A stretch of 64,000 nt of DNA from Muricoccus roseus (GTDB lineage Bacteria > Pseudomonadota > Alphaproteobacteria > Acetobacterales > Acetobacteraceae): positions 1 through 64,000 of the forward strand of contig NZ_FQZF01000028.1 of NCBI RefSeq assembly GCF_900141905.1, given 5' to 3'. Under the pieces are notes generated by a model that saw only the letters and a list, made by a program, of their open reading frames with translations, had not been told where the DNA came from and did not search any database. The translations under genes and the position numbers were made by a program. Positions 1-8,382 of the stretch are shown one piece after another. Numbering within the stretch: the stretch's first letter is position 1; each line of letters begins with the position of its first letter.

Positions 1-3
1 CCC

Positions 4-1425
4 TCACGCGCGCCCGTATGTATCCTCGAAGCGGACGATGTCGTCTTCGCCGAGATAGGCGCCGGACTGGACCTCGATGAGGGTCAGCGGGATCATGCCG
101 GGGTTTTCCAGGCGGTGGACGCAGCCCAGCGGCAGGTAGACGGACTCGTTCTCGCGCAGGAGGATGCGCTCGGCGTCGCGCTCGACGATGGCGGTGCCGT
201 TGACCACCACCCAGTGTTCGGCGCGGTGGTAGTGCTTCTGGAGGGAGAGCTTCTCGCCCGGGCGGACAAGGATCTTCTTCACCTGGAAGCGGTCGCCCTG
301 GATCAGCCCCTCATAGTGGCCCCAGGGGCGGTACATGCGCCGGTGGGCGGCCGCCTCGGGGCGCTTCCTGGCCTTGAGCTGGTCCACCAGCTTTTTCACG
401 TCCTGGGCGCGGTCGCGGTGCAGCGCCAGCACCGCATCCTCGGTGGCGACCACCACCACATCCTTCAGCCCCACCACCGTGGTCAGGATGCCCTCGGAGC
501 GGACATAGCAGTGGTCGGCGTCCAGCAGCTCCACCGGGCCTTGGGTGGCGTTGCCCCGTCCGTCCTTGGGCGAGACCTGCCAGAGCGCGTCCCAGGAGCC
601 GACATCGGACCAGCCGAGATCGGCCGGCACCACCGCGGCATGGGCGGTGTGCTCCATCACCGCATAGTCGATCGAGATGGAGGGGGCGCCGGCGAAGGCG
701 GGGCCGAGGCGGACGAAGTCGAGGTCGCGGCTGGCCCCGTCCACCGCGGCGCGGACGCTGGCCACCAGCTCCGGCTGCAGCCGCTCCAGCTCGGCCAGCA
801 GGCTGGCGGCGCGGGCAACGAACATGCCGGCATTCCACAGGTGCCTACCCCCTTCGAGCAGGGCCTGCGCCCGGGCGAGGTCGGGTTTTTCGATGAAGGA
901 GGCGATGGCCGAGACCCCCGGCGCATCGGCCAGCGCCGCGCCGGCCTCGATATAGCCAAAGCCCGTCTCGGCACGGGTGGGGCGCATCCCGAAGGCGACG
1001 ATATGCCCGGCCCGCGCCGCCGCCGCCGCCCGCTCCAGCGCCGCATGCAGTGCCGGCAGGTCCTGGATGGCGGCATCGGCCGCCATGACCCAGAGAAGGG
1101 CGTGCGGATCCTCCTCCGCCGCCAGCAAGGCCGCCGCCGCGATGGCGGGCGCCGAGTTGCGCGCGGCCGGCTCCAGCACGATCCGCCCACCGGCCACCCC
1201 GGCCTCGCGCAGCTGCTCGGCCACGAGAAAGCGGTGCGCCTCGGCGCAGATCACCATCGGCGCCGCGAAACCCGGCCCCGTCGCCCGCCCCACCGTCTCC
1301 TGCAGCATGCTCTGCCCCGAGGTCAGCGGCCAGAACTGCTTCGGATACCCCTCCCGCGACAACGGCCACAAACGCGTGCCAACCCCGCCAGACAACACCA
1401 CGGGCACAACACGATCCTGGGGCAT
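4..1425 (-). CDS. manC: Mannose-1-phosphate guanylyltransferase / mannose-6-phosphate isomerase
   Basis: Bifunctional cytoplasmic enzyme (473 aa) that makes GDP-mannose from mannose-1-phosphate and interconverts fructose- and mannose-6-phosphate. The N-terminus carries the nucleotidyltransferase signature GGVGTRLWPLSR at residues 13-24 and an FIEKP motif near residue 178. The last ~110 residues form the type II PMI cupin (RPWGHYEGL, then a histidine-rich KHYHRAEHW metal site). Length matches the AlgA/ManC family. It presumably supplies GDP-mannose for surface glycans such as those encoded at 50.8-64 kb, although it is far from that cluster here. The gene is complete, ending 3 bases inside the window. 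Confidence 0.95.
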   Translation of the reverse strand: MPQDRVVPVVLSGGVGTRLWPLSREGYPKQFWPLTSGQSMLQETVGRATGPGFAAPMVICAEAHRFLVAEQLREAGVAGGRIVLEPAARNSAPAIAAAALLAAEEDPHALLWVMAADAAIQDLPALHAALERAAAAARAGHIVAFGMRPTRAETGFGYIEAGAALADAPGVSAIASFIEKPDLARAQALLEGGRHLWNAGMFVARAASLLAELERLQPELVASVRAAVDGASRDLDFVRLGPAFAGAPSISIDYAVMEHTAHAAVVPADLGWSDVGSWDALWQVSPKDGRGNATQGPVELLDADHCYVRSEGILTTVVGLKDVVVVATEDAVLALHRDRAQDVKKLVDQLKARKRPEAAAHRRMYRPWGHYEGLIQGDRFQVKKILVRPGEKLSLQKHYHRAEHWVVVNGTAIVERDAERILLRENESVYLPLGCVHRLENPGMIPLTLIEVQSGAYLGEDDIVRFEDTYGRA

Positions 1426-1475
1426 GGGGCTTCCGATATGGTCGAGAGACCTCCGGAACTAACGGAGCGTCCCCC

Positions 1476-1508
1476 AAAAGAAAAGCCGCCCCGGAACACC
1501 GGAGCGGC
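1476..1508 (-). terminator. Rho-independent terminator (minus strand)
   Basis: A 10-bp stem at 1485-1494/1499-1508 with a 4-base loop is followed on the minus strand by TTTTCTTTT. Read on the minus strand, the stem GCCGCTCCGG/CCGGGGCGGC pairs fully with one G-U wobble; on the plus strand that position is a mismatch. This fixes the direction. It lies about 80 bases after the small membrane ORF at 1590-1670 and before manC, so it should separate the two transcripts. Confidence 0.8.
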
Positions 1509-1589
1509 CCTCTCGTTCGGGGATCGAAATACCGCCGGAGGGCGCCGTGGCCTGCTCCGGACCGGGCCTCTCGCCTCCCCTTTCGGGCG

Positions 1590-1670
1590 TCAGCCGAGCA
1601 CGCCGAAGAGCCAGAGCAGGATGATGATCGGGATGGGAATGCCGATCAGCCACAGCAGAATTCCGCGCAC
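1590..1670 (-). CDS. Small single-pass membrane peptide, 26 aa
   Basis: Unrecognised micro-ORF. The GTG start at 1670 has a GGAGG 8 bases upstream. An in-frame ATG at 1685 would give 31 aa but has no ribosome-binding site in front of it. The peptide begins M-R-G and is almost entirely hydrophobic, with an IGIPIPIIIL core, so it should span the inner membrane once. A strong minus-strand terminator follows at 1476-1508, giving a complete small transcription unit between manC and the divergent lactonase gene. Short IP-rich membrane peptides of this kind occur in other alphaproteobacteria (recollection, not checked). No function is proposed. Confidence 0.55.
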   Translation of the reverse strand: MRGILLWLIGIPIPIIILLWLFGVLG

Positions 1671-1750
1671 TTGCGATGCCTCCATGATGGTTTGCGGTTC
1701 TGCAACGTGAGGGGCTTGCGGGAGGTTGCGCGACCAAGCAGCCTTGCCGC

Positions 1751-2722
1751 ATGGAAGCGTTTCCCCCCACAGCCCCCTTCGACAACGAGGCCCCCTGGAC
1801 CCCCAGCGCGCGCTACCCCGACCCGAGGCTGCGGGACCTCGACCCGTCCTTCGCGCGCTACAGGTTGATGAACGGGCCCGTGCAGAAGCTGGCCGGCGGC
1901 ACGCGCTGGGGCGAGGGCCCCGTCTGGTTCGGCGATCATCGCTGCCTCATCTGGTCCGACGTGCCGGGCGACCGCATGCTGCGCTTTGACGAAGTGAGCG
2001 GCGCGACGACGGTGTTCCGCTCCCCCTCGAACAACGCCAACGGCAATTATCGCGACCGCGAAGGCCGGCTGATCACCTGCGAGCACCTGACGCGGCGCGT
2101 CACGCGCACCGAGCATGACGGACGCATCACCACCATCGCCGACCGCTTCGAGGGCAAGCGCCTGAACTCCCCGAACGACGTCGTGGTGAAGTCTGACGGC
2201 ACGATCTGGTTCACCGATCCCGCCTTCGGCATCCTCAGCGACAATGAGGGAGAGCGCGCCGAGCAGGAGCTGCCGCAGAACGTCTACCGCGTCGATCCCG
2301 CGCGCGGCACGATCGAACTGGCCGCGGAGGGCATCGAAGGCCCGAACGGCCTCGCCTTCAGCCCGGACGAATCCATCCTCTACATCGTCGAGAGCCGCAC
2401 CACGCCGCGCAGCATCCTCGCCTATGAGGCTGATGCGAAGGGCCGCCTCGGCAACCGCCGCAGCTTCATCACGGCGGAACCCGGCGGCACGCCCGATGGC
2501 TTCCGCGTGGATGAGGACGGCAATCTCTGGTGCGGCTGGGGCATGGGCAATGCGGAGCAGGACGGCGTGCGCGTGTTCAACAAGGCCGGCGCCCCGATCG
2601 GCCATATCGACCTGCCGGAACGCGCGGCCAATCTCTGCTTCGGCGGGGTGAAGAAGAACCGGCTCTTCATCACCGGGGCGCGGTCGCTCTATGCGGTGTA
2701 TCTGAACACGCGGGGAATCTGA
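1751..2722 (+). CDS. SMP-30/gluconolactonase family lactonase
   Basis: Predicted metal-dependent sugar-lactone hydrolase of 323 aa with a six-bladed beta-propeller fold. The conserved motifs appear in family order: EGPVWFGDHRCLIWSD (metal Glu), RLNSPNDVVVKSDG (metal Asn), GPNGLAFSPDE, and PDGFRVDEDGNLW (metal Asp). No signal peptide is visible, so it is probably cytoplasmic. The start has only a weak ribosome-binding site. It stands alone and converges on glpK, with a two-hairpin element between the two 3' ends. The substrate cannot be told from sequence. Confidence 0.85.
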   Translation: MEAFPPTAPFDNEAPWTPSARYPDPRLRDLDPSFARYRLMNGPVQKLAGGTRWGEGPVWFGDHRCLIWSDVPGDRMLRFDEVSGATTVFRSPSNNANGNYRDREGRLITCEHLTRRVTRTEHDGRITTIADRFEGKRLNSPNDVVVKSDGTIWFTDPAFGILSDNEGERAEQELPQNVYRVDPARGTIELAAEGIEGPNGLAFSPDESILYIVESRTTPRSILAYEADAKGRLGNRRSFITAEPGGTPDGFRVDEDGNLWCGWGMGNAEQDGVRVFNKAGAPIGHIDLPERAANLCFGGVKKNRLFITGARSLYAVYLNTRGI

Positions 2723-2729
2723 CGGTGCC

Positions 2730-2775
2730 GCAGGGGCTCTGCCCCTGCACCCCGCCAGGAACCTGAGGTTCCTGG
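2730..2775. repeat. Two-hairpin intergenic element (mini form)
   Basis: Two perfect hairpins are separated by ACCCCG. The first has an 8-bp stem GCAGGGGC with loop TCT (2730-2748). The second has a 9-bp stem CCAGGAACC with loop TGA (2755-2775). It sits between the convergent lactonase gene and glpK and could act as a bidirectional terminator without a T-tract. The architecture (hairpin, ACCC(C)G linker, hairpin with TGA-type loop) equals the terminal module of the long repeats at 18.4, 26.9 and 41.6 kb, but the stem sequences differ. Confidence 0.7.
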
Positions 2776-2834
2776 ACCACCCATCTGTTGGCGGCTGCCG
2801 CGGGAGTTGAAGCGCATTCCCTCTGGGACGCGCT

Positions 2835-4322
2835 TCAGCCGAGGACCCGGCCCACGGCGGCGCACCAGGCCGCGTGCCGCCGGTCCGCCTCCTCCGCCGG
2901 CATGTCCGGCTCGAAGCGCACGCGGCGGCGCCAATGGGTGGCGTTGTCGCCCGGCGGCGGGCAGAGCCCGGCCTGCACGCCCGCCAGATACGCCGCGCCC
3001 AGCGCGGTGGTTTCGGCCACGGCGGGCACGTCCACCGGGCATTGCAGCGCATCCGCCAGGAAGCGCATCGTCCAGTCGCTCGCCGTCATGCCGCCGTCTA
3101 CGCGCAGCACGGTTTCCCCCATGCCGGGCCAATCCGCGCGCATCGCATCCAGCAGGTCCCGCGTCTGCCAGGCCACGCTTTCCAGCGCCGCACGGGCGAT
3201 CTCAGCCGCGCCCGCCCCGCGCGTGAGGCCCAGGATGGCGCCGCGAGCGCCCGCATCCCAATGCGGCGCGCCCAGGCCGGTGAAGGCGGGCACCATCACC
3301 ACGCCGGAATCCGGGTCGGCCCGCGCGGCCAGTTCCCCGGCCTCCGCCGCGCTGTGGATGATGCCCAGCCCATCCCGCAGCCACTGCACCGCCGCGCCGG
3401 CGACGAAGATGGCACCTTCCAGCGCATAGGTCCGCGCCCCGCCGATCTGCCAGGCCACAGTGGTGAGCAGCCGGTGCGTGGAGCGCACGGGGGTCTCGCC
3501 CGTGTTCAGCAGCATGAAGCAGCCGGTGCCGTAGGTGGATTTCGCCATGCCCGGACGGAAGCAGGCCTGGCCCAGCGTGGCCGCCTGCTGGTCCCCCGCC
3601 ATGCCGCGCAGCGGGATGGGGGCGCCGAACAGGGCGGGGTCCGTGGTGCCGAACTCGGCGGCGCAGTCCCGCACCTCGGGCAGCAGGGCGCGGGGGATGT
3701 CCAGCGCGCGGAGGATCTCCTCGTCCCATTCGCCCCGGCGGATGTCGTACAGCATGGTCCGGGCCGCGTTGGTGGCATCCGTCGCATGCACCCGGCCGCC
3801 GGTCAGGTGCCAGAGCAGGAAGCTGTCCACCGTGCCGAAGGCCAGCTCCCCCCGCGCGGCGCGGGCCCGCAGGCCCGGGATCTCCTCCAGCATCCACATC
3901 AGCTTGGTGGCGGAGAAATAGGGGTCGGCCAGCAGCCCGGTGCGCTCGGTCAGCAGGGGCTCCAGCCCCTCCGCGCGCAGCCTTTCGCAGATCGGCGCGC
4001 TGCGCCGGTCCTGCCAGACGATCGCCCGGTGCACCGCCCGGCCCGTCGCCCGGTCCCAGACCACCGTTGTCTCGCGCTGGTTGGTGATGCCGATGCCGGC
4101 GACCGAACCCGCGGCCACCCCGCCCCGCTCCATGGCCCCGCGCAGGCAGGCGATGGAATGGGCCAGGATGTCCTCCGCCGCATGCTCCACCCGGCCCGGC
4201 GCGGGAAAGTGCTGCGGCAGCTCCACCTGATGCGTCGCGCGCGGATGCAGCGCCGAGTCGAACAGGATCGCCCGTGTCGAGGTCGTGCCCTGGTCGAGCG
4301 CCAGCAACGCATCCGCACCCAT
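2835..4322 (-). CDS. glpK: Glycerol kinase
   Basis: FGGY-family kinase (495 aa) that phosphorylates glycerol to glycerol-3-phosphate in the cytoplasm. The N-terminal phosphate-binding motif [16 protein letters not shown], the [13 protein letters not shown] and AIVWQDRR segments, and STYGTGCF are all typical of GlpK. I use the ATG at 4322 because a purine-rich GGGGGGAAG precedes it and the protein then begins where GlpK proteins normally do. An upstream ATG at 4364 would add 14 residues and overlap the divergent GST start at 4363. No glpF, glpD or glpR is nearby. Confidence 0.93.
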   Translation of the reverse strand: MGADALLALDQGTTSTRAILFDSALHPRATHQVELPQHFPAPGRVEHAAEDILAHSIACLRGAMERGGVAAGSVAGIGITNQRETTVVWDRATGRAVHRAIVWQDRRSAPICERLRAEGLEPLLTERTGLLADPYFSATKLMWMLEEIPGLRARAARGELAFGTVDSFLLWHLTGGRVHATDATNAARTMLYDIRRGEWDEEILRALDIPRALLPEVRDCAAEFGTTDPALFGAPIPLRGMAGDQQAATLGQACFRPGMAKSTYGTGCFMLLNTGETPVRSTHRLLTTVAWQIGGARTYALEGAIFVAGAAVQWLRDGLGIIHSAAEAGELAARADPDSGVVMVPAFTGLGAPHWDAGARGAILGLTRGAGAAEIARAALESVAWQTRDLLDAMRADWPGMGETVLRVDGGMTASDWTMRFLADALQCPVDVPAVAETTALGAAYLAGVQAGLCPPPGDNATHWRRRVRFEPDMPAEEADRRHAAWCAAVGRVLG

Positions 4323-4362
4323 GCGCTTCCCCCCATCTGATTCCGGGCGCAGCATAGGCCCC

Positions 4363-5061
4363 ATGGACGTGATCCTCCATGACCTCTGCGGCGCCGACCC
4401 GGCCCGGCGCTTCTCGCCCTATTGCTGGCGGGTGCGCATGGCGCTGGCCCATAAGGGCATCGGCCATGTCACGCGGCCCTGGCGCTTCACCGAGAAAGCC
4501 GCCATCGCCGATGCGGGCACGGATAAGGTGCCGGTGCTGCGCCATGGCGACCGCACGGTGCATGAGAGCTGGAGGATCCTCGAATATCTCGAGGACACCT
4601 GGCCGGGCGCCCCGAGCCTCTTTGGCGGAGAGGGCGGGCGGGCGCTGTCCCGTTTCGTGAACACGTGGTCGGATGCGGTGATGATGCCGGCGATCGTCCG
4701 CCTGGTCGTCTCCGACATCCCCGCCCATCTGGCGCCCGAGGACGCCGAATACTTCACCCGCACGCGGGAGGCCCGCTTCGGCAAGCCCCTGGCGGCAATG
4801 ACCGCCGACCGGGAGGGGACGGTGGAGGCCTTCCGGCGCGACCTTCACCCGCTGCGGATGGTGCTGCGCGAGAGGCCCTGGCTCTCCGGCCCCACGGCCG
4901 GGGCGGCGGACTACATCGCCTTCGGCCCGCTGCAATGGGCCCGCTGCGTCTCCGCCTTCCCGCTGCTCACGCCCGACGACCCGCTGCATGCGTGGCGCGG
5001 CAGGCTGCTGGATGCCTTCGGCGGCCTCGCCCGCCAGGCACCCGCCGAGGACCTGGCCTAG
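4363..5061 (+). CDS. Glutathione S-transferase family protein (LigE-like layout)
   Basis: Cytoplasmic GST of 232 aa. The N-terminal thioredoxin-like domain contains [16 protein letters not shown], a [16 protein letters not shown] segment (cis-Pro and glutathione gamma-glutamyl site) and EYLEDTWPG. The C-terminal all-helical domain includes [20 protein letters not shown]. From memory, the spacing of these blocks, the SPY-WR motif and the DDPL ending resemble the LigE/LigF beta-etherase clade more than the housekeeping GSTs; this is an inference. The start is divergent from glpK. Its stop lies 5 bases before the AEC transporter, suggesting a two-gene operon. Confidence 0.85.
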   Translation: MDVILHDLCGADPARRFSPYCWRVRMALAHKGIGHVTRPWRFTEKAAIADAGTDKVPVLRHGDRTVHESWRILEYLEDTWPGAPSLFGGEGGRALSRFVNTWSDAVMMPAIVRLVVSDIPAHLAPEDAEYFTRTREARFGKPLAAMTADREGTVEAFRRDLHPLRMVLRERPWLSGPTAGAADYIAFGPLQWARCVSAFPLLTPDDPLHAWRGRLLDAFGGLARQAPAEDLA

Positions 5062-5066
5062 CCAAT

Positions 5067-5996
5067 ATGGGACCCTGGCTCGACGCCTTCGTGCCCGCCT
5101 TCGGGATGATCGCGCTCGGCGCCTTCCTCAAGCGGCGCCTGCTGCGGGAGGATGCGGTCCGGGCCGGGATCGAGAAGCTGGTCTTCTATGTCCTGCTCCC
5201 CTGCCTTCTCGCCTCCTCCATCGCGGCGGTGAATCTCGGCTCCCTGCCGGTGGGCGGGATGGCGGCGGCCCTCTGGCTGACGCTGCTCCTCGGCACCGGC
5301 GCCTCGCTGCTGCTGGCGCGCGCCTTCGGCCAGGCGCATCCGGCCGCCACCTCGGTCCTCCAGGGCGGCATCCGCTTCAACAACCTGCTCGGCTTCGCCA
5401 TTTCGGGCGCGGTGTTCGGCGCGGCGGGCACGGGGCTGGCGGCGGTGGCCACGGGGCTGATCGTGCCCTGCGTGCAGGTGATCGTGACCCTCGCCTTTGC
5501 CATGGGGGGCGGCCGCTCCCGGCCCCGTCCGCTCGCCATGCTCCGCCAGGTGGCGCTCAACCCGCTGATCATCGGCTGCGCCTCGGGCTTCCTGCTGGCG
5601 GCCCTCGGGGGGCTCCCGGCGGGGCTGGCGCCGCTGGCCCGCACCCTCGGCCAGGCTTCCGTGGCGCTGGGCCTGCTGGCCGTGGGCGCGGCGCTGGGGG
5701 CGGAGGCGATGCGCGACCGCCTGCCGCTCCAGGGGGCCACCGCCGCCTGGAAGCTGCTGGCCATGCCGGCGCTCACCCTGCTGCTCTGCCGGCTCTTCGG
5801 GCTCGAGGCCCTGCCGGCGACCATCGCCACCCTCTTCATGGCGCTGCCCACCGCCTCCACCGCCTATGTCATGGCGCGGATGATGGGCGGCGACGCCCCG
5901 ATCATGGCGGCGATGACCACGATGCAGCATGTCGTCGCCGTCGCGACCCTGCCGCTCTGGCTGATGATTCTCTGGGCAGTCCTGCCGCTGCCCTGA
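5067..5996 (+). CDS. AEC family transporter (auxin efflux carrier type)
   Basis: Inner-membrane carrier of 309 aa with about ten hydrophobic segments, in the PIN-like AEC family that exports or takes up organic anions such as malate and malonate. The N-terminus FGMIALGAFLKRRLL and the central RFNNLLGFAIS segment, followed by NPLIIGCASGF, are characteristic. It starts 5 bases after the GST stop and is probably co-transcribed with it. The substrate is unknown; the GST neighbour hints at an aromatic or organic acid. Confidence 0.83.
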   Translation: MGPWLDAFVPAFGMIALGAFLKRRLLREDAVRAGIEKLVFYVLLPCLLASSIAAVNLGSLPVGGMAAALWLTLLLGTGASLLLARAFGQAHPAATSVLQGGIRFNNLLGFAISGAVFGAAGTGLAAVATGLIVPCVQVIVTLAFAMGGGRSRPRPLAMLRQVALNPLIIGCASGFLLAALGGLPAGLAPLARTLGQASVALGLLAVGAALGAEAMRDRLPLQGATAAWKLLAMPALTLLLCRLFGLEALPATIATLFMALPTASTAYVMARMMGGDAPIMAAMTTMQHVVAVATLPLWLMILWAVLPLP

Positions 5997-6108
5997 CCCC
6001 CGCCTGGGCGGAACCTGGCTGGACCGCCCGATTCGCCCCCCGGCCTCCGATTGGCGCGGCGCGGGCCCTGCCGCATGATGCCGGCCCGATCCGATGGGAA
6101 GACTTTTG

Positions 6109-7104
6109 ATGCTGACGCGACCCATGGCGACGCGGAGGGGCCTCGTAGGCGGGGCCCTGGGCCTCGGCGCCGCCTCCCTCATCCCCTCCCCCTCCCGCGC
6201 GCAGGGTGGCTGGCCCGACCGGCCCGTGCGCCTGATCATCGGCTATCCCCCGGGCGGCGCCTCGGACCTCTTCGGGCGGATGATCGCGGGCATGATGGGG
6301 CCGCGCCTCGGCCAGAACGTGGTGGTGGAGAACCGCCCCGGCGGCGGCGCCGTGGTGGCCAGCGAGGCCGTGGCCCGGGCCCCGGCCGATGGCTACACCC
6401 TGCTCCACGTGGATAACGGCATCCTCGTCTATAACCCCGCCCTCTATGCCCGCCTGCCCTATGACCCGGACCGGGATCTCTCTGGCGTCGGCTTCATCGG
6501 GCGCTTCCCGCTCTTCCTCACCGTGCGCGCGGACAGCCCGATCAGGGACCTGGCCGGCTATATCGCCGCCTCCAAGCTCACCGCGCCCACCTATGGCTCC
6601 CCGGCCGTCGCCTCGCCGCACCACCTGGCGATGGAGATGTTCAAGCGCCGCGCGGGCTTCGAGGCCACCCATGTCCCCTATCGCGGTGGCCCGGCGGCCA
6701 TGCAGGACCTGCTCTCCGGCACGGTGGACAGCGTGATGATCGACTGCGCCACCGGCACGGCCTTCATCCGGGACGGCAAGGTCCGCGCCCTCTGCGTGCT
6801 GAGCGAGGCGCGCTCCCCCACCAGCCCGGAGGTGCCGACGGCGCGCGAGCTCGGCTTCCCCAATGTCATCGCCTATGGCTGGCAGGGGATTTCGGTGCCC
6901 ACCGGCACGCCCGCCCCGGTCATCGCGCGGCTCTCGGCCGAGCTGGCGCGCGCCATTGCGTCGGACGAAATGAAGGCCCGCTTCACCACCCTCGGCATTG
7001 AGCAGGCGAACTATTCCCCGGCCGAGTTCGCGGCCTTCGTGCAGCGGGAGAACGCCGAATGGCGCCCGCTGATCCGGGAACTCGGCATCCGGCTGGACAG
7101 CTGA
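6109..7104 (+). CDS. Bug/TctC-type tripartite tricarboxylate solute receptor
   Basis: Periplasmic binding protein of 331 aa. An N-terminal signal (ATRRGLVGGALG, ending near RAQ) precedes the mature motif WPDRPVRLIIGYPPGGASD, the family hallmark. HVPYRGGPAAMQDLLSG lies in the middle. I chose the ATG at 6109 because GGGAAG sits 7-8 bases upstream; ATGs at 6094 and 6124 are also in frame. No TctA or TctB membrane partners are adjacent, which is usual for Bug proteins. It is one of three such receptors in this window. Ligands are typically carboxylates but cannot be named. Confidence 0.9.
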   Translation: MLTRPMATRRGLVGGALGLGAASLIPSPSRAQGGWPDRPVRLIIGYPPGGASDLFGRMIAGMMGPRLGQNVVVENRPGGGAVVASEAVARAPADGYTLLHVDNGILVYNPALYARLPYDPDRDLSGVGFIGRFPLFLTVRADSPIRDLAGYIAASKLTAPTYGSPAVASPHHLAMEMFKRRAGFEATHVPYRGGPAAMQDLLSGTVDSVMIDCATGTAFIRDGKVRALCVLSEARSPTSPEVPTARELGFPNVIAYGWQGISVPTGTPAPVIARLSAELARAIASDEMKARFTTLGIEQANYSPAEFAAFVQRENAEWRPLIRELGIRLDS

Positions 7105-7258
7105 GCCCGGCTGGCCGCACCGCCCGGGTACACGGAGCGTGATCTCCCCCTGGCCCATGCCGGGGTGGTCACGCGACGGATGCCCCGGTAGGTAGCCTAC
7201 TGGCCCGCCCAGCCCTTTCCGGGGCCGGCGCCTCAACCACCTCGGGAACCAGACGCCC

Positions 7259-8299
7259 TTGCTCCGTCGCCTCCGCTCCCTGGCCCGCGGCCTGAAACGT
7301 TCCTCGCCGAAGCAGATCCTGGGCAAGCTCCAGACCCTCGAAGTCGCCTCCGGCGCCGCCGCCCGCAATGCGGAGCTGGCCGCCTGGAACACGAAGGTCA
7401 TGGGCTCCGCCATGGCCAGCCAGCTCTATGAGGCCGGGCTGGCCGGGCGCCTCGCCCCGCTGCCGCCCGACCCCGTGACCATGGGCTTCGGCGGCCGCCT
7501 GTGCCGGCAGGAGGATATCGAGAGCCACTGGTTGCGCCACTGGTGCGGCCAGATCGGCTTCGTGCCCATGTACCACCGCAAGGTGTGGGAGGATTGCTAC
7601 GCGCTGCAGGCCCTGCATGAGCGCAACATGATGGCCCCGGGCCGCCGGGGCCTGGGCTTCGCGGTGGGCGCGGAATGGCTGCCGAGCTTCATGGCCGCCC
7701 GCGGCACCGAGATCCTCGCGACCGATATCGACGCCAGCGACCTGCGCGCCCGCAACTGGATCGAGACGGACCAGCATGGCGGCCGGGTGGAGACCATCTT
7801 CAAGCCCGGCCTGATCGACATGGACACCTTCAACTCGCGGGTCGCCATGCGCGCGGTGGACATGAACGCCATCCCGGCGGACCTGCACGGGGGGTTCGAC
7901 TTCCTCTGGTCCATCTGCTCGCTGGAGCATTGCGGCTCGATCCGCCAGGGCCTCGACTTCGTGGTGGAGGCGATGAAGTGCCTGCGCCCCGGTGGCGTCG
8001 CGGTGCACACCACCGAGTTCAACATGAACCCCGAGGGCAAGACGATCGAGGAGGGCACCACGGTCCTCTTCCAGCGCCACCATATCGAGGAGCTGGAGGC
8101 CCGCCTCGCCCTGGCCGGGCACCGGATGCTTCCGGTGGATTTCGGCACGGGCAACGGCATCCTGGACCAGTTCGTGGACCTGCCGCCCTATCCCGGCAGC
8201 GAGGCGCCACTCGCCATTCCCGAGCCGCCGCATCTGCGGCTCTCCATCCAGGGGCTGGTCGCGACCTCGATCGGCTTCATCGTGGAGAAGGGGGCGTAG
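7259..8299 (+). CDS. Class I SAM-dependent methyltransferase-like protein
   Basis: Predicted cytoplasmic methyltransferase of 346 aa. The Rossmann core is visible as GLGFAVGAEWLPSFMAARG, TEILATDID, FDFLWSICSLEHCGS and AMKCLRPGGVAVHTTEF, which match the SAM-binding, acidic and post-motif strands of class I enzymes. The N-terminal ~110 residues are helical and unrecognised. The start is TTG with only a weak GGGAA upstream, so the N-terminus is uncertain. Similar proteins often sit near glycan genes, but none are adjacent here. Substrate unknown. Confidence 0.75.
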   Translation: MLRRLRSLARGLKRSSPKQILGKLQTLEVASGAAARNAELAAWNTKVMGSAMASQLYEAGLAGRLAPLPPDPVTMGFGGRLCRQEDIESHWLRHWCGQIGFVPMYHRKVWEDCYALQALHERNMMAPGRRGLGFAVGAEWLPSFMAARGTEILATDIDASDLRARNWIETDQHGGRVETIFKPGLIDMDTFNSRVAMRAVDMNAIPADLHGGFDFLWSICSLEHCGSIRQGLDFVVEAMKCLRPGGVAVHTTEFNMNPEGKTIEEGTTVLFQRHHIEELEARLALAGHRMLPVDFGTGNGILDQFVDLPPYPGSEAPLAIPEPPHLRLSIQGLVATSIGFIVEKGA

Positions 8300-8349
8300 C
8301 AGCCACGCCCTCCGGGTGACCCGGCCTCCCCCACATCGGCTCGTCACCC

Positions 8350-8372
8350 CCGGGAAGGCAGGGCCTTCCCGG
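8350..8372. terminator. Bidirectional hairpin between convergent genes
   Basis: A perfect 10-bp stem CCGGGAAGGC with a 3-base loop AGG sits between the 3' ends of the methyltransferase gene (plus) and malic enzyme (minus). There is no T-tract in either direction, so termination efficiency is uncertain. Confidence 0.55.
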
Positions 8373-8382
8373 CGGGCAGCGC

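Noticed and set aside
1459-1785. 108-aa minus-strand open frame between manC and the lactonase gene
   Set aside because: It runs through the terminator stem at 1485-1508, has no family features and is in a different frame from the small membrane peptide, which has the better ribosome-binding site.
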